A stretch of DNA of 64,000 nt from Streptosporangium violaceochromogenes. GTDB taxonomy: Bacteria > Actinomycetota > Actinomycetes > Streptosporangiales > Streptosporangiaceae. How positions within the stretch are numbered: the first letter of the stretch is position 1; every line of letters starts with the position of its first letter. The notes under the pieces were generated by a model. It worked only from the letters and a program-made list of their open reading frames with translations. It did no database searches and was not told the DNA's origin. Below, piece after piece: positions 1 through 7,761 of the stretch. The DNA lies in the NCBI RefSeq assembly GCF_014654615.1, contig NZ_BNBB01000002.1:62001-126000 (forward strand), written 5' to 3'. A program made the position numbers and the translations under genes.

Positions 1-768
1 GTCGTGCTCGCGCGGCCGGGGAGCGGCCCGCGGCCGACGATCCTGTACGGCTACGGCGGGTTCGGGCTCTCGTTGACCCCCTCCTACTCCAGCTACGTGC
101 TCCCCTGGGTCGAGGCCGGAGGGGTTTTCGCGTTCGCCCAGCTCAGGGGGGGCGGAGAGGAGGGCGCCGAGTGGCACCGGGCCGGAATGCGGGAGCACAA
201 GCAGAACGTCTTCGACGACTTCGCCGCGGTGGCCGAGCGGCTCATCGCCGACGGGTGGACCACGCCCCGGCGGCTGGCCGCCTGCGGCGAGTCGAACGGC
301 GGGCTGCTGGTCGGCGCCGCGCTGACCCAGCGCCCGGAGCTGTTCGCCGCCGCCGTCTGCTCGGCCCCGCTGCTGGACATGGCCCGTTACGAGCTGTCGG
401 GCCTCGGCCCGGCGTGGCGGCCGGAGTACGGCTCGGCCGACGACCCCGAGCAACTGGGCTGGCTGCTCGGCTACTCCCCCTACCACCGGGTCCGGAAGGG
501 GGTGCGCTACCCGGCGACGTTGCTGACCACCTTCGACGGCGACTCGCGTGTCGACCCCCTGCACGCCCGGAAGATGTGCGCGGCGCTGCAGTGGGCGACG
601 TCGGGCTCGGGGCCGATCCTGCTGCGCCACGAGAGTGGTGTCGGCCACGGCTCCCGGGCGGTCAGCCGGTCGGTGGGGCTGGCCGGCGACATGCTCGCCT
701 TCCTGGCCCGGCACACCGGGCTGACGGTCAGACCCGTGTGCGGTAACGGATCAGGCCGATCCTGCTGA
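1..768 (+). CDS. Prolyl oligopeptidase family (S9A) serine peptidase, C-terminal part
   Basis: This is the C-terminal catalytic alpha/beta-hydrolase domain of a prolyl oligopeptidase-type serine peptidase, a family that cuts short peptides after proline. The reading frame is open at base 1, so the N-terminal beta-propeller lies outside the window. In the visible 255 codons the nucleophile Ser98 sits in GESNGG, the likely Asp181 in GDSRVDP and the His216 in GVGHGS, so the triad is intact. An upstream oxyanion segment, YGYGGFG, and the RGGGEEG loop are typical of the S9A branch. No signal peptide can be judged. The 3' end overlaps the convergent response-regulator gene by 41 bases, so the last 13 or so residues are antisense to its C-terminus. 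Confidence 0.9.
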   Translation, partial: VVLARPGSGPRPTILYGYGGFGLSLTPSYSSYVLPWVEAGGVFAFAQLRGGGEEGAEWHRAGMREHKQNVFDDFAAVAERLIADGWTTPRRLAACGESNGGLLVGAALTQRPELFAAAVCSAPLLDMARYELSGLGPAWRPEYGSADDPEQLGWLLGYSPYHRVRKGVRYPATLLTTFDGDSRVDPLHARKMCAALQWATSGSGPILLRHESGVGHGSRAVSRSVGLAGDMLAFLARHTGLTVRPVCGNGSGRSC

Positions 769-1384
769 CGTCGTCGGGCCAGATCCAGCCGGCCTCCCGG
801 GCGATGGTGACGGCCTCCACCCGCGTCCGGGCGCCGATCTTGGCGAGGATCCGCGACAGGTAGTTGCGGACCGTGCCGCCGGACAGGAAGAGCCGCTTGG
901 CGATCTCACCGACCGGTTCCCCCTCCGCGGCGACCGTGAGCACCTCCAGTTCCCGCGCGGTGAGCGGGTTTCTCCCGGCGTGGAGCGCGGCGACGGCGAG
1001 CTCGGGGTCGACGACCCGCTCGCCGCCGGCCACCCGGCGCAGGCACTCGGCGAGCCGGGCCGCCGGGGCGTCCTTGACGACGAACCCGTGCGCCCCGGCC
1101 TCCATCGCCCGCCGCAGCGCCACCGGCGTGGCGAGGCCGGTCAGCATCACCGTCCGGCACACCGGCAGCCTGCGCCTCAGCTCCGAGGCGGCGGTCAGGC
1201 CGTCGGTGCCCGGAAGGCCGATGTCGATGAGCGCGATGTCCGGGCGGTGGCGCAGGCAGGAGGGGACCACCTGGTCCCCGTGCCCGACCCCCTCGACCAC
1301 CGTGATGTCCCGCTCGGCGGAGAGCAGGGCGACCATGGCCTCCCTTATGAGGTGCATGTCCTCGGCGATCAGGACGCTTATCAC
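728..1384 (-). CDS. LuxR/NarL-family response regulator
   Basis: This is a 218-residue two-component response regulator. The receiver domain (about 1-120) has the acidic pocket at Glu8-Asp9, phospho-acceptor Asp54 in LIDIGLP, the conserved Thr in MLTGLA and the Lys in VVKDA. A LuxR-type HTH (about 150-210, beginning PLTARELEVL) follows. The start is the GTG at 1384, preceded by GAGAGGAGA; the frame stays open upstream but that sequence does not look like protein. The receiver is of the NarL/DesR type. No sensor kinase is adjacent, so it is an orphan here and its signal is unknown. It is transcribed away from the P450 gene, and the two share a 231-base divergent promoter region. Confidence 0.92.
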   Translation of the reverse strand: MISVLIAEDMHLIREAMVALLSAERDITVVEGVGHGDQVVPSCLRHRPDIALIDIGLPGTDGLTAASELRRRLPVCRTVMLTGLATPVALRRAMEAGAHGFVVKDAPAARLAECLRRVAGGERVVDPELAVAALHAGRNPLTARELEVLTVAAEGEPVGEIAKRLFLSGGTVRNYLSRILAKIGARTRVEAVTIAREAGWIWPDDVSRIGLIRYRTRV

Positions 1385-1506
1385 GAATCTCCTCTCCCGT
1401 TCAGGGCTCGCGCAGGACCTTCGGGCCTCCTCGCTCTCCGCCCGGCCGCGAGGTCGCCGCGTCATCCGCCGGGAGGGCCGAGCCGGCCGTAAAAGTGATC
1501 CACTAC

Positions 1507-1519
1507 CCCCTTCAAGGGG
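1507..1519. promoter_or_regulatory. Candidate operator: CCCCTT-C-AAGGGG inverted repeat
   Basis: This is a 6-1-6 perfect inverted repeat in the 231-base divergent region between the response regulator (start 1384) and the P450 gene (start 1616). The surroundings are AT-richer than the flanking genes (AAAAGTGATC, GAATAATCATC). It could be the binding site of the NarL-type regulator or of another factor. This rests on symmetry and position only. Confidence 0.3.
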
Positions 1520-1615
1520 AATAATCATCGAACGACAGCCGATCTCCCCTTTGCTCACCATTGCCGAAGGCATCCGGCGCGCCGATGATGATGAGGAGGG
1601 GCCCGCCGGGCCGGG

Positions 1616-2791
1616 ATGGGGAGGCCGTTGCTCTACAACCCGTTCGACCACGCGCTGCAGGAGAACCCGTACCCCGCCTACGCGCGGCTGCGCGAGGAGG
1701 CCCCGCTCTACCGCAACGACGAGCTGGACTTCTGGGCGCTGTCACGGCACGCGGACGTGAGCGCCGCGCTCCGCGACCCGGGCCACTTCTCCAGCGCCCA
1801 CGGCGTCACCCTGGAACTGTGGGACGCCGACGCCGCCGCCCTGGTGGGCTTCCTCGCCATGGACCCACCCCGGCACACCCGCATGCGGGCGCTCGTCTCC
1901 CGCGGCTTCACCCCCGCCAGGGTGGCGCGGCTTGAGCCCGCCGTACGCGCCGTCACCCGGCGGCACCTGGCGCCGGCGCTGGAGACGGGCACGTTCGACC
2001 TGGTCGGCGCGGTGGCGGCGATCCCCTCACACGTCGTGTCCGAACTGCTCGGCGTCGCGCCACAGGACCGGGCGGAGATGGCGCGCCTGGCGGACGTCAT
2101 GGTCGCCCGCCCCGACGGGGACGCGGTGGCTCCCCCGGCCTTCTGGGAGGCGGCCGCCGCCCTCGTCGCCCGCTACCGCGCGCTGATCGCCGAGCGCCGG
2201 GGCCGGCCGCGCGACGACCTCGTCAGCACGCTGATATCGGCCGACGTGGACGGCGACCGCCTGTCCGACGACGAGATCGTCGCCGTCCTGTCGCTGATCG
2301 GCGTCGCCGGCATCGAGTCGGTGACCAAGCTGGCGGCCAACGCCTGGTACCAGGGCCGCCTGCACCCCGAGCAGCGGGCGATCGCCTGGCGGGGCGCGAT
2401 CTCCGCGTGGGTGGAGGAGACCCTGCGCTACGACGGCTCGGCCCAGATGGTCGCCCGCCGTCTGACCCGCGACACCGTGCTGTACGGCACGGCGGTCCCG
2501 GCGGGCGCCCGGGTCGCGCTGCTCGTCGCCTCCGCCAACCGCGACCCGCGCGCCTTCCCCGACGCCGACCGCTACGACCTGACCCGTGACACCGGCCGGA
2601 CCGTCGCCTTCGGCTCCGGGCCGCACTTCTGCCTGGGGGCGGCGATCGCCCGTCTCCAGCTCAGGGTGATCCTGGAGGAGCTCGTGGCCGCCGTCGACGA
2701 CTACGACATCGACGAGCGGGGCGTCGCCTTCGCGCACTCGCCGAACCTGCGCGGCTTCAGCGCGCTGCCCACCTCGGTACGGCTGCGGTAG
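1616..2791 (+). CDS. Cytochrome P450
   Basis: This is a 391-residue soluble class I bacterial cytochrome P450 monooxygenase, which needs ferredoxin and ferredoxin reductase for electrons; neither is nearby. The heme-thiolate loop FGSGPHFCLG places the ligand at Cys339, followed by AAIARLQ of the L helix. The K-helix ExxR motif is present as EETLR. The I-helix motif reads AGIES in place of the common AG-x-(D/E)-T, so the acid is present but the alcohol is Ser. Length is normal for actinobacterial CYP105/107-like enzymes. The ATG at 1616 has a GAGGAGGGG about 16 bases upstream, a somewhat long spacing. The 3' end overlaps the convergent methyltransferase by 35 bases. The substrate cannot be predicted. 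Confidence 0.93.
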   Translation: MGRPLLYNPFDHALQENPYPAYARLREEAPLYRNDELDFWALSRHADVSAALRDPGHFSSAHGVTLELWDADAAALVGFLAMDPPRHTRMRALVSRGFTPARVARLEPAVRAVTRRHLAPALETGTFDLVGAVAAIPSHVVSELLGVAPQDRAEMARLADVMVARPDGDAVAPPAFWEAAAALVARYRALIAERRGRPRDDLVSTLISADVDGDRLSDDEIVAVLSLIGVAGIESVTKLAANAWYQGRLHPEQRAIAWRGAISAWVEETLRYDGSAQMVARRLTRDTVLYGTAVPAGARVALLVASANRDPRAFPDADRYDLTRDTGRTVAFGSGPHFCLGAAIARLQLRVILEELVAAVDDYDIDERGVAFAHSPNLRGFSALPTSVRLR

Positions 2792-3536
2792 GCACCCGGC
2801 CGACCCCGCCGTACAGGACCGTGGGGGCGGCGGGCCCGGCGGGACGCCAGTTCACCACGTCCACCAGGCCGGGCCGCAGCAGCTCGAACCCGGCGAACAG
2901 GCCGGCGATCTCCTCGCGGGTGCGGACGTACGCCTGCGACACCTGGCGTATCTCCTCCTTACGATCCTCCCAGCCCTCCACCACACCGTGGGAGATCGCC
3001 AGAAAACTCCCGGCCGGGAGAGCGTCGCGGAAGGTGGCCACGATCCGCGCGGGGCCCTGCTCGTCGGAGACGAAGTGCAGCAGCGCCACCATCAGCAGGC
3101 CGACCGGCTGCGACCAGTCGATGAAGTGCCTCACCACCGGGTCGCCGAGGATCTCCCGGGGCCTGGTGGCGTCGCCGGCGACGATGCGCACCTTGTCCGA
3201 TCCGGCCATGAGCGCGCGGGCGTGCGCCAGGACGATCTCGTCGTGGTCGACGTACACGACCCTCGTGCCGGGGGCGAGGGCGTGGGCGATCTCGTGGACG
3301 TTGCCGCTCGCCGGAAGCCCGGCGCCGATGTCGAGGAACTGACGGACCCCGCGCTTCACGAGGTGGGTGACCACCCTGCCGAGGAACCGGCGGTTCTCCA
3401 CGAACGCCCTGCGCGCCTCGGGGTGGAGATCGAGGATCCGCCGCGCGGCCTCCCGGTCGGCGGGGAAGTTCTCCTTGCCGCCGATCATCCAGTCGTAGAC
3501 GCGGGCCGGATGCGGCCTGGTCGTGTCGAATCCCAC
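2757..3536 (-). CDS. DUF574-family SAM-dependent methyltransferase
   Basis: This 259-residue protein belongs to the actinobacterial DUF574 (Methyltransf_19) family of predicted SAM-dependent methyltransferases. Typical sequences are the start TTRPHPARVYDW-MIGGKENF, the SAM-binding loop LDIGAGLP, an acidic residue after the second strand (VYVDHD) and the late segment VNWRP. Family members commonly lie beside XRE/DUF5753 regulators, as here with the gene just upstream at 3625-4767. Targets of these proteins are not established. The GTG at 3536 is preceded by GAAGGTGAG. The gene is in the same orientation as the regulator, 88 bases downstream, so they may be cotranscribed. Confidence 0.9.
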   Translation of the reverse strand: MGFDTTRPHPARVYDWMIGGKENFPADREAARRILDLHPEARRAFVENRRFLGRVVTHLVKRGVRQFLDIGAGLPASGNVHEIAHALAPGTRVVYVDHDEIVLAHARALMAGSDKVRIVAGDATRPREILGDPVVRHFIDWSQPVGLLMVALLHFVSDEQGPARIVATFRDALPAGSFLAISHGVVEGWEDRKEEIRQVSQAYVRTREEIAGLFAGFELLRPGLVDVVNWRPAGPAAPTVLYGGVGRVPTAAVPRWAAR

Positions 3537-3624
3537 TCGTGCTCACCTTCACTGCCGGGGTGGAACGGGCTCCACCTCGGTCACCGGGGACGGCGGGCAA
3601 AGGGGCGTCCCGCCGACAGGCCGA

Positions 3625-4767
3625 TCATGCCAGCCACCGCAGTCCGTCCCTGATCTCGGTGAGCACGTCCACCGTCTCCTCCGGCACGCAGGCCGCCACC
3701 GTCAGCCTGGCGAACGCCTCGTGGTAGGCGTCCACGTCCGTGCCCTCCAGCACGAAGTCGTTGTTGAACTGGTGGACCGACACCACCGGATCGGCGTCGG
3801 GGAACCGGAACATCGTGAACGGCGACGACCGCGGCACGTAGGACGCCGTCAGCCTCGTCACCTGCAGCGTGACGCGCTCCCGCTTCGACAGGCCGATGAG
3901 ATGGTCGAGCTGCTCGGCCTGCGTCCGCGGCCCGGCGATGCAGCGCATCAGGGCCCCCTCGTCGACGACGGCCCACAGTTTCAGCCCCCTGCCGCCGCCC
4001 AGCGCCTCCTGCCTGCGCACCGTCGTCTCCACCGCCCGGCCGACCGCCTCCGGGTCCGGGGGCGGGTTCTGGGACACGCGGACCGCCGCCGTGGCGTACG
4101 CGGTGGTCTGCAGCAGCGGAGGGACGAACTGGAGCTGGTAGGTGCGGACCAGTTCGGCGCGCTGTTCCAGCCCGAAGGTCGCCGAGACCCACAGCGGAAT
4201 GGCGGGGGCGTCCCACCAGCCGGGCTCACGCTCGCCCCGGGCGATCGACAGGACCGCCTCCCGCTGAAAGCGGGCGGTCACGCCGTAGAGGGTGAGCAGC
4301 GCTTCGACGTCGTCGAGTGGGGTCTCGGTCCCGGCGACGCCGTTCTCCACGGACGTGACCACCCGCTCGTCGACGTCGACCATGTCCCCGGCCTGCGCCG
4401 GGGACAGCCCGCGTGCCTCCCGGAGGAGCCGCAGCCGCTCGCCGAGGACAGCGAGCCGGCCGACACCGAGCCGCCCGACGACGCGGACCGGCCTTCCCCC
4501 GACCTCCGGGAAGACCGCGTCATCGTCGTCGGAAGAGAAAGGGCTGGGGACGTCGTCCCCGGCCAGCCACCCCACGGGCACCCGGAGCAGCGCGGCCAGC
4601 GCCACGAGCTGCTCCAGGGCCGGATTGGTTCGCTGCCCCTTGCTCAACTGGTGGATATAGACGTGTGTGGTCCGTACTCCCGCGTCCGTGATGGCTCTCG
4701 CCGCCTTCCGGGTGGAGTAGCCCCGCCGCCGCAGGGCCTCTTCGAGCCGGGCGGCGAGACGGGACAC
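3625..4767 (-). CDS. Transcriptional regulator with EspR-like HTH, second XRE HTH and DUF5753
   Basis: This is a 380-residue regulator with an unusual layout. Residues 1-70 form an EspR-like HTH (YSTRKAARAI, then YIHQLSKGQRTNP and LAALLRVPVGWLAG). An acidic linker (SSDDDDA) leads to a second classical XRE HTH at about 105-165 (LGERLRLLREARGLSPAQAG). Residues 170-380 are the DUF5753 domain (GWWDA, YQLQFVPPLLQTTAYA, the DEGALMR strand and VHQFNNDFVLEG). Most DUF5753 proteins have one HTH. The GTG at 4767 is preceded by GGGGG. A GTTAAC-N5-GTTAAC site lies about 60 bases upstream and may be autoregulatory. The neighbouring DUF574 methyltransferase is a usual companion. Confidence 0.88.
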   Translation of the reverse strand: MSRLAARLEEALRRRGYSTRKAARAITDAGVRTTHVYIHQLSKGQRTNPALEQLVALAALLRVPVGWLAGDDVPSPFSSDDDDAVFPEVGGRPVRVVGRLGVGRLAVLGERLRLLREARGLSPAQAGDMVDVDERVVTSVENGVAGTETPLDDVEALLTLYGVTARFQREAVLSIARGEREPGWWDAPAIPLWVSATFGLEQRAELVRTYQLQFVPPLLQTTAYATAAVRVSQNPPPDPEAVGRAVETTVRRQEALGGGRGLKLWAVVDEGALMRCIAGPRTQAEQLDHLIGLSKRERVTLQVTRLTASYVPRSSPFTMFRFPDADPVVSVHQFNNDFVLEGTDVDAYHEAFARLTVAACVPEETVDVLTEIRDGLRWLA

Positions 4768-5282
4768 GGTGAACCCCCGTTCGGAAACGGTCCTTCACAT
4801 GACGCGAGAAACACAGAATACGCGCGTTAACCCATAGTTAACAGTCACAATCTTATTTCGCCACCGTTTTCCCGTCATGGGTATTCACCGCGCGCGGCCC
4901 GCGGGCGACGGCGAGAAAGAGCGGGCGCACCGCCGTGACCTCGAAAAACGCCTCCGGCCGCAGGCGCGCTCACCGTGGCGCCTTCGGCCGGAAGGGACGC
5001 CGCCCCGCTGTCCGGGCGCGTCCGGAAGACGGCACTGGGGCGGGGGTGGCGACGGCGTCCCGGGCTCCCGGGACGTCACGGCCACGCCGTCCGCCCGCCT
5101 CCGCGCCCACACGTCTCATGTGATGAGATTCCCATCCGAAAATCATCCTGTATGTCATAGGAATTTCTTTTTGCTATGTTTTCCGGGAAGTGCCGGAGTG
5201 CTCCCGGAGGAACAGGGGCGATGCCACGGCGGACCCCGCTCTGAAACCGGGATTGTCGGGCCGACCCCGTACGGTAGGGCGC
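4768..5282. other. Divergent intergenic region between regulator and SMC-like operon
   Basis: There is no convincing gene in these 515 bases. The left end (4800-4870) is AT-rich and holds the GTTAAC operator candidate. The middle (4880-5110) is GC-rich with weak codon character; reading frames there do not resemble any family. The right end (5118-5190) is again AT-rich, with TTTTTGCTATGTTTTCC a plausible promoter core for the three-gene SMC-like operon starting at 5283. Confidence 0.5.
4826..4842. promoter_or_regulatory. Candidate operator GTTAAC-N5-GTTAAC
   Basis: Two GTTAAC hexamers, each self-palindromic, are separated by 5 bases and lie 59-75 bases upstream of the double-HTH regulator start at 4767. 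The spacing (one helical turn between centres) suits a dimeric XRE protein. It is probably an autoregulatory operator, by inference from symmetry, position and local AT-richness in a GC-rich region. Confidence 0.45.
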
Positions 5283-6500
5283 GTGCCAGAGACCAACCAC
5301 GAGATCACGCTTGACGCGGCCCTCTCCGAGGAGGCCGTGCTCGCGACCTACCGCCGGATGTTCGCCGCGCTCGCGCGCGACAGCGGCGCGGTGGTGGAGG
5401 ACCCCGCGCTGGTCGACATCGCCGAGACGCTCTTCGCGGCGTTCGCCGAGGCGGGCGAGGAGTGGCTGACCCACGAGCAGATGCGCCACGTCTGCCGGGC
5501 CTACCCCCACGACAGGTTCGAAAACCGCCTGCGGGTCCTCAAGGGCCTCGGCGCGATCCGCGAGGTGTTCCCCAAGCCCAACCAGCTCCGTTACCGTGCC
5601 TCGTTCACCAGCGTGGTGGGGCTGATGTTCATCCGGCGGATGATGGACGACGGCGGCCAGTCGGAGATGCACCGGCTGCTGGCGCTCGAAGACCTCAACG
5701 TCGCCGACCCCCGCACCACGGTGGAGGAGGCCCGGCTCAGCGCGCGGAACCTGTCGCGGGCCTTCCGGCTCTGGGCGCTGGAGCTGATCACGCTGACCGG
5801 CGGCACCATCGAGGAACTGCGCGAGCAGGCGCCCAAGCTCTGGGGCACCGGGGAGATCGCCCGCCGGGCGCAGAGCCTGCACGGCACGATCCTCACCCGC
5901 TGGCCCGAGCTCGACCGCACCTGCACCGAGCTGCGCGCCGCGATCTACGCCTACAGCGACGCCTCCCGCCGCGCCGCCGGGCGCCTGGCCGACTCCGCGG
6001 GCACCACCAGAAACCTGACCCTGCTGCCCGCGGAGACCTGGCGGACCTTCGCCCAGACCGCCACCAGGGAGCGCCTGGCCGCCGTCCTCGACGGGTTCGT
6101 CTTCGACGCCCCCGCCCCCTGGCACGACCCGGCGGCGATCGTCAGGGCCGTCGACGAAAGCCCCCGGCCGGCCCCCGTCCAGCCCACGCCGCCCCGCTCG
6201 GCGCTGCCCGACCCCGGCCCCGCGGACCTCCCCGAACCCACCGGCGGCGACCTCGGCCGCCTGACCTCCGTCGCCGAGACCGCGCTCGGCGGGCGGGCGG
6301 GCGCGCGGCTGGAGGAACTGCTGACCGCCGACGGCGAGTGGGTCTCGGCCCGCCGCCTGCTGGCCGACCTCGTCTCCCTCGACCTGCGCCCCGAGGCCCC
6401 CTACCGCCTGCGCTGGTCCGACGACCTCACCGCCGCCCCCGGCGCCGAGCCCGCCTGGCTGTCCCACGGCCTTCTGGAGAGGGCGGGCCATGACACCTGA
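5283..6500 (+). CDS. Kleisin-like subunit of an SMC-type complex (JetA/MksF-like, putative)
   Basis: This 405-residue protein is the first gene of a coupled three-gene operon with an SMC-like ATPase. Residues about 35-110 look like a winged helix (TLFAAFAEAGEEWLTHEQM, then NRLRVLKGLGAIREV). A long helical middle (about 130-250) is rich in Arg/Glu/Leu. A proline-rich linker leads to a second winged-helix-like segment at about 330-400 (ARLEELLTADGEWVSARRLL). N-terminal winged helix, helical middle and C-terminal winged helix is the kleisin layout; JetA/MksF proteins occupy the same first position in Wadjet/Mks operons. I cannot confirm homology by eye. The GTG at 5283 has only a weak AGGG upstream; the frame is open to 5190. 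The end overlaps the next gene by 11 bases. Confidence 0.6.
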   Translation: MPETNHEITLDAALSEEAVLATYRRMFAALARDSGAVVEDPALVDIAETLFAAFAEAGEEWLTHEQMRHVCRAYPHDRFENRLRVLKGLGAIREVFPKPNQLRYRASFTSVVGLMFIRRMMDDGGQSEMHRLLALEDLNVADPRTTVEEARLSARNLSRAFRLWALELITLTGGTIEELREQAPKLWGTGEIARRAQSLHGTILTRWPELDRTCTELRAAIYAYSDASRRAAGRLADSAGTTRNLTLLPAETWRTFAQTATRERLAAVLDGFVFDAPAPWHDPAAIVRAVDESPRPAPVQPTPPRSALPDPGPADLPEPTGGDLGRLTSVAETALGGRAGARLEELLTADGEWVSARRLLADLVSLDLRPEAPYRLRWSDDLTAAPGAEPAWLSHGLLERAGHDT

Positions 6501-7761
6501 GCCGGCACACGCGCGGGCCAGGGCCGCGGGCCCGCTTCCGCTCGCCGCCGGTGAGCCCGCCCCCCGCGGGATGATCCGGCTGACCCGCGGCGACGGCACC
6601 GGCCAGGCCCTGCCGGCCTGGCCGGACGGCGCCACGCCGTCCCTGCTGGAGGAGTACCACGTCGCGCCGGTGAACGTGGAGCGGGCGGGCGAGACCCGCC
6701 GGGTGCTCGCCGCCGCCCTGAAGTGCTGCTGGAGGGACCTGTCCGCCGATCCGTGGCCGGGGGTCGGCGCGCCGGTGGAGGAGGTGCTCGCGACCTACCG
6801 GGCGCTGATCGGCCGCGGCGACGACCTCATGCGCAACTGGGCGATCGGCGCGCTGCGCCGCCTGCACGACTCGGCGTGGCTGGAGGTGTCCGCCACCACC
6901 GTACGGCTCGGCCCCCGCTGCGCCGGTTGGCCCCCCGCCTCGCACGCCCAGCTCAGGGAGCTGATGCGGCGCCTGCCGTCCGGCGACGGCGCCTTGGGGG
7001 GCTCCCCCGTCCTGCCCCTCGCCGGCTCCCCCCGTGACGGCGAGGCCGTCGCCGGAACCACCGCCGGGGCCACCGGCGGGGCCGCGCCCCCCTTCCGGGA
7101 CGACGGAACGGGCGAGGACGCCGCGGCCGGGACGCCGGCGGGCGTCGCGGTGCCCGGTGACGTCGACGAGGACCTGCTCGGCCCGTTCGACGAACGGCGC
7201 AGGGCCGAGATCGTGGCCGCCTTCATGGCGGTGGAGCACGCCGCCGAGCCGGCCCACGAGTCTCGGTTTCCCGCGCTGCGCGACCCTGCCTCACGCCGTA
7301 CGATCTCGGAGATGCTGACACGGCGCGGCCGGACGCTGATCCGGGAACGTGAGGCGTGGACCTCCGGTTACCCCGAGGAGACGGCGGCCGAGATCGGCAC
7401 CACCCTGGGAGTGGCCGAGCGGGCGGTGCTGGTGCTGGTGCTGATCCACTCGGTGGCGATCCCCCGCGCCGAGGGCCTGCTGCCCGCCGACACCTGGCTG
7501 TCTCCGTTCCCCGCCCAGGTGGAGGAGCTCCGGCGGCACACCAGGCTGCCGGTCGGCGAGCTGGACGCCGCGCTACGGACCCTGCGCCAGGCCGGTCTCC
7601 TCACCCAGGTCAAGGCGGGCGAGGAGGCGGGGGGCTACGTCCCTGGCCCGCAGTTCCACCGGCTCACCCCCCAGGCCAGGCGGCGCCTGCAGGAAGAGCT
7701 GATCCTCGCCGCGGGGCCGCACACCCCGCTGGCGGCGGCCGTACGGGCCAGGCGCCGATGA
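6490..7761 (+). CDS. Tandem winged-helix (KITE-like) subunit of an SMC-type complex, putative
   Basis: This 423-residue protein is the second gene of the operon. The ATG at 6490 lies inside the end of the first gene, behind GGAGAGGGCGG. It has no enzyme motifs. Residues about 85-165 (VLATYRALIGRGDDLMRNWAI, then RLHDSAWLEV) and about 290-410 (LVLVLIHSVAIPRAEGLL, ELDAALRTLRQAGLLTQVK, then GPQFHRLTPQARRRL) look like winged-helix modules, separated by a Gly/Ala/Pro-rich linker near 175-225. Tandem winged helices are the fold of KITE subunits (MksE/JetB), though JetB is usually about half this length. The last four bases, ATGA, contain the start of the third gene, so the products are probably made in fixed ratio. 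Confidence 0.6.
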   Translation: MTPEPAHARARAAGPLPLAAGEPAPRGMIRLTRGDGTGQALPAWPDGATPSLLEEYHVAPVNVERAGETRRVLAAALKCCWRDLSADPWPGVGAPVEEVLATYRALIGRGDDLMRNWAIGALRRLHDSAWLEVSATTVRLGPRCAGWPPASHAQLRELMRRLPSGDGALGGSPVLPLAGSPRDGEAVAGTTAGATGGAAPPFRDDGTGEDAAAGTPAGVAVPGDVDEDLLGPFDERRRAEIVAAFMAVEHAAEPAHESRFPALRDPASRRTISEMLTRRGRTLIREREAWTSGYPEETAAEIGTTLGVAERAVLVLVLIHSVAIPRAEGLLPADTWLSPFPAQVEELRRHTRLPVGELDAALRTLRQAGLLTQVKAGEEAGGYVPGPQFHRLTPQARRRLQEELILAAGPHTPLAAAVRARRR

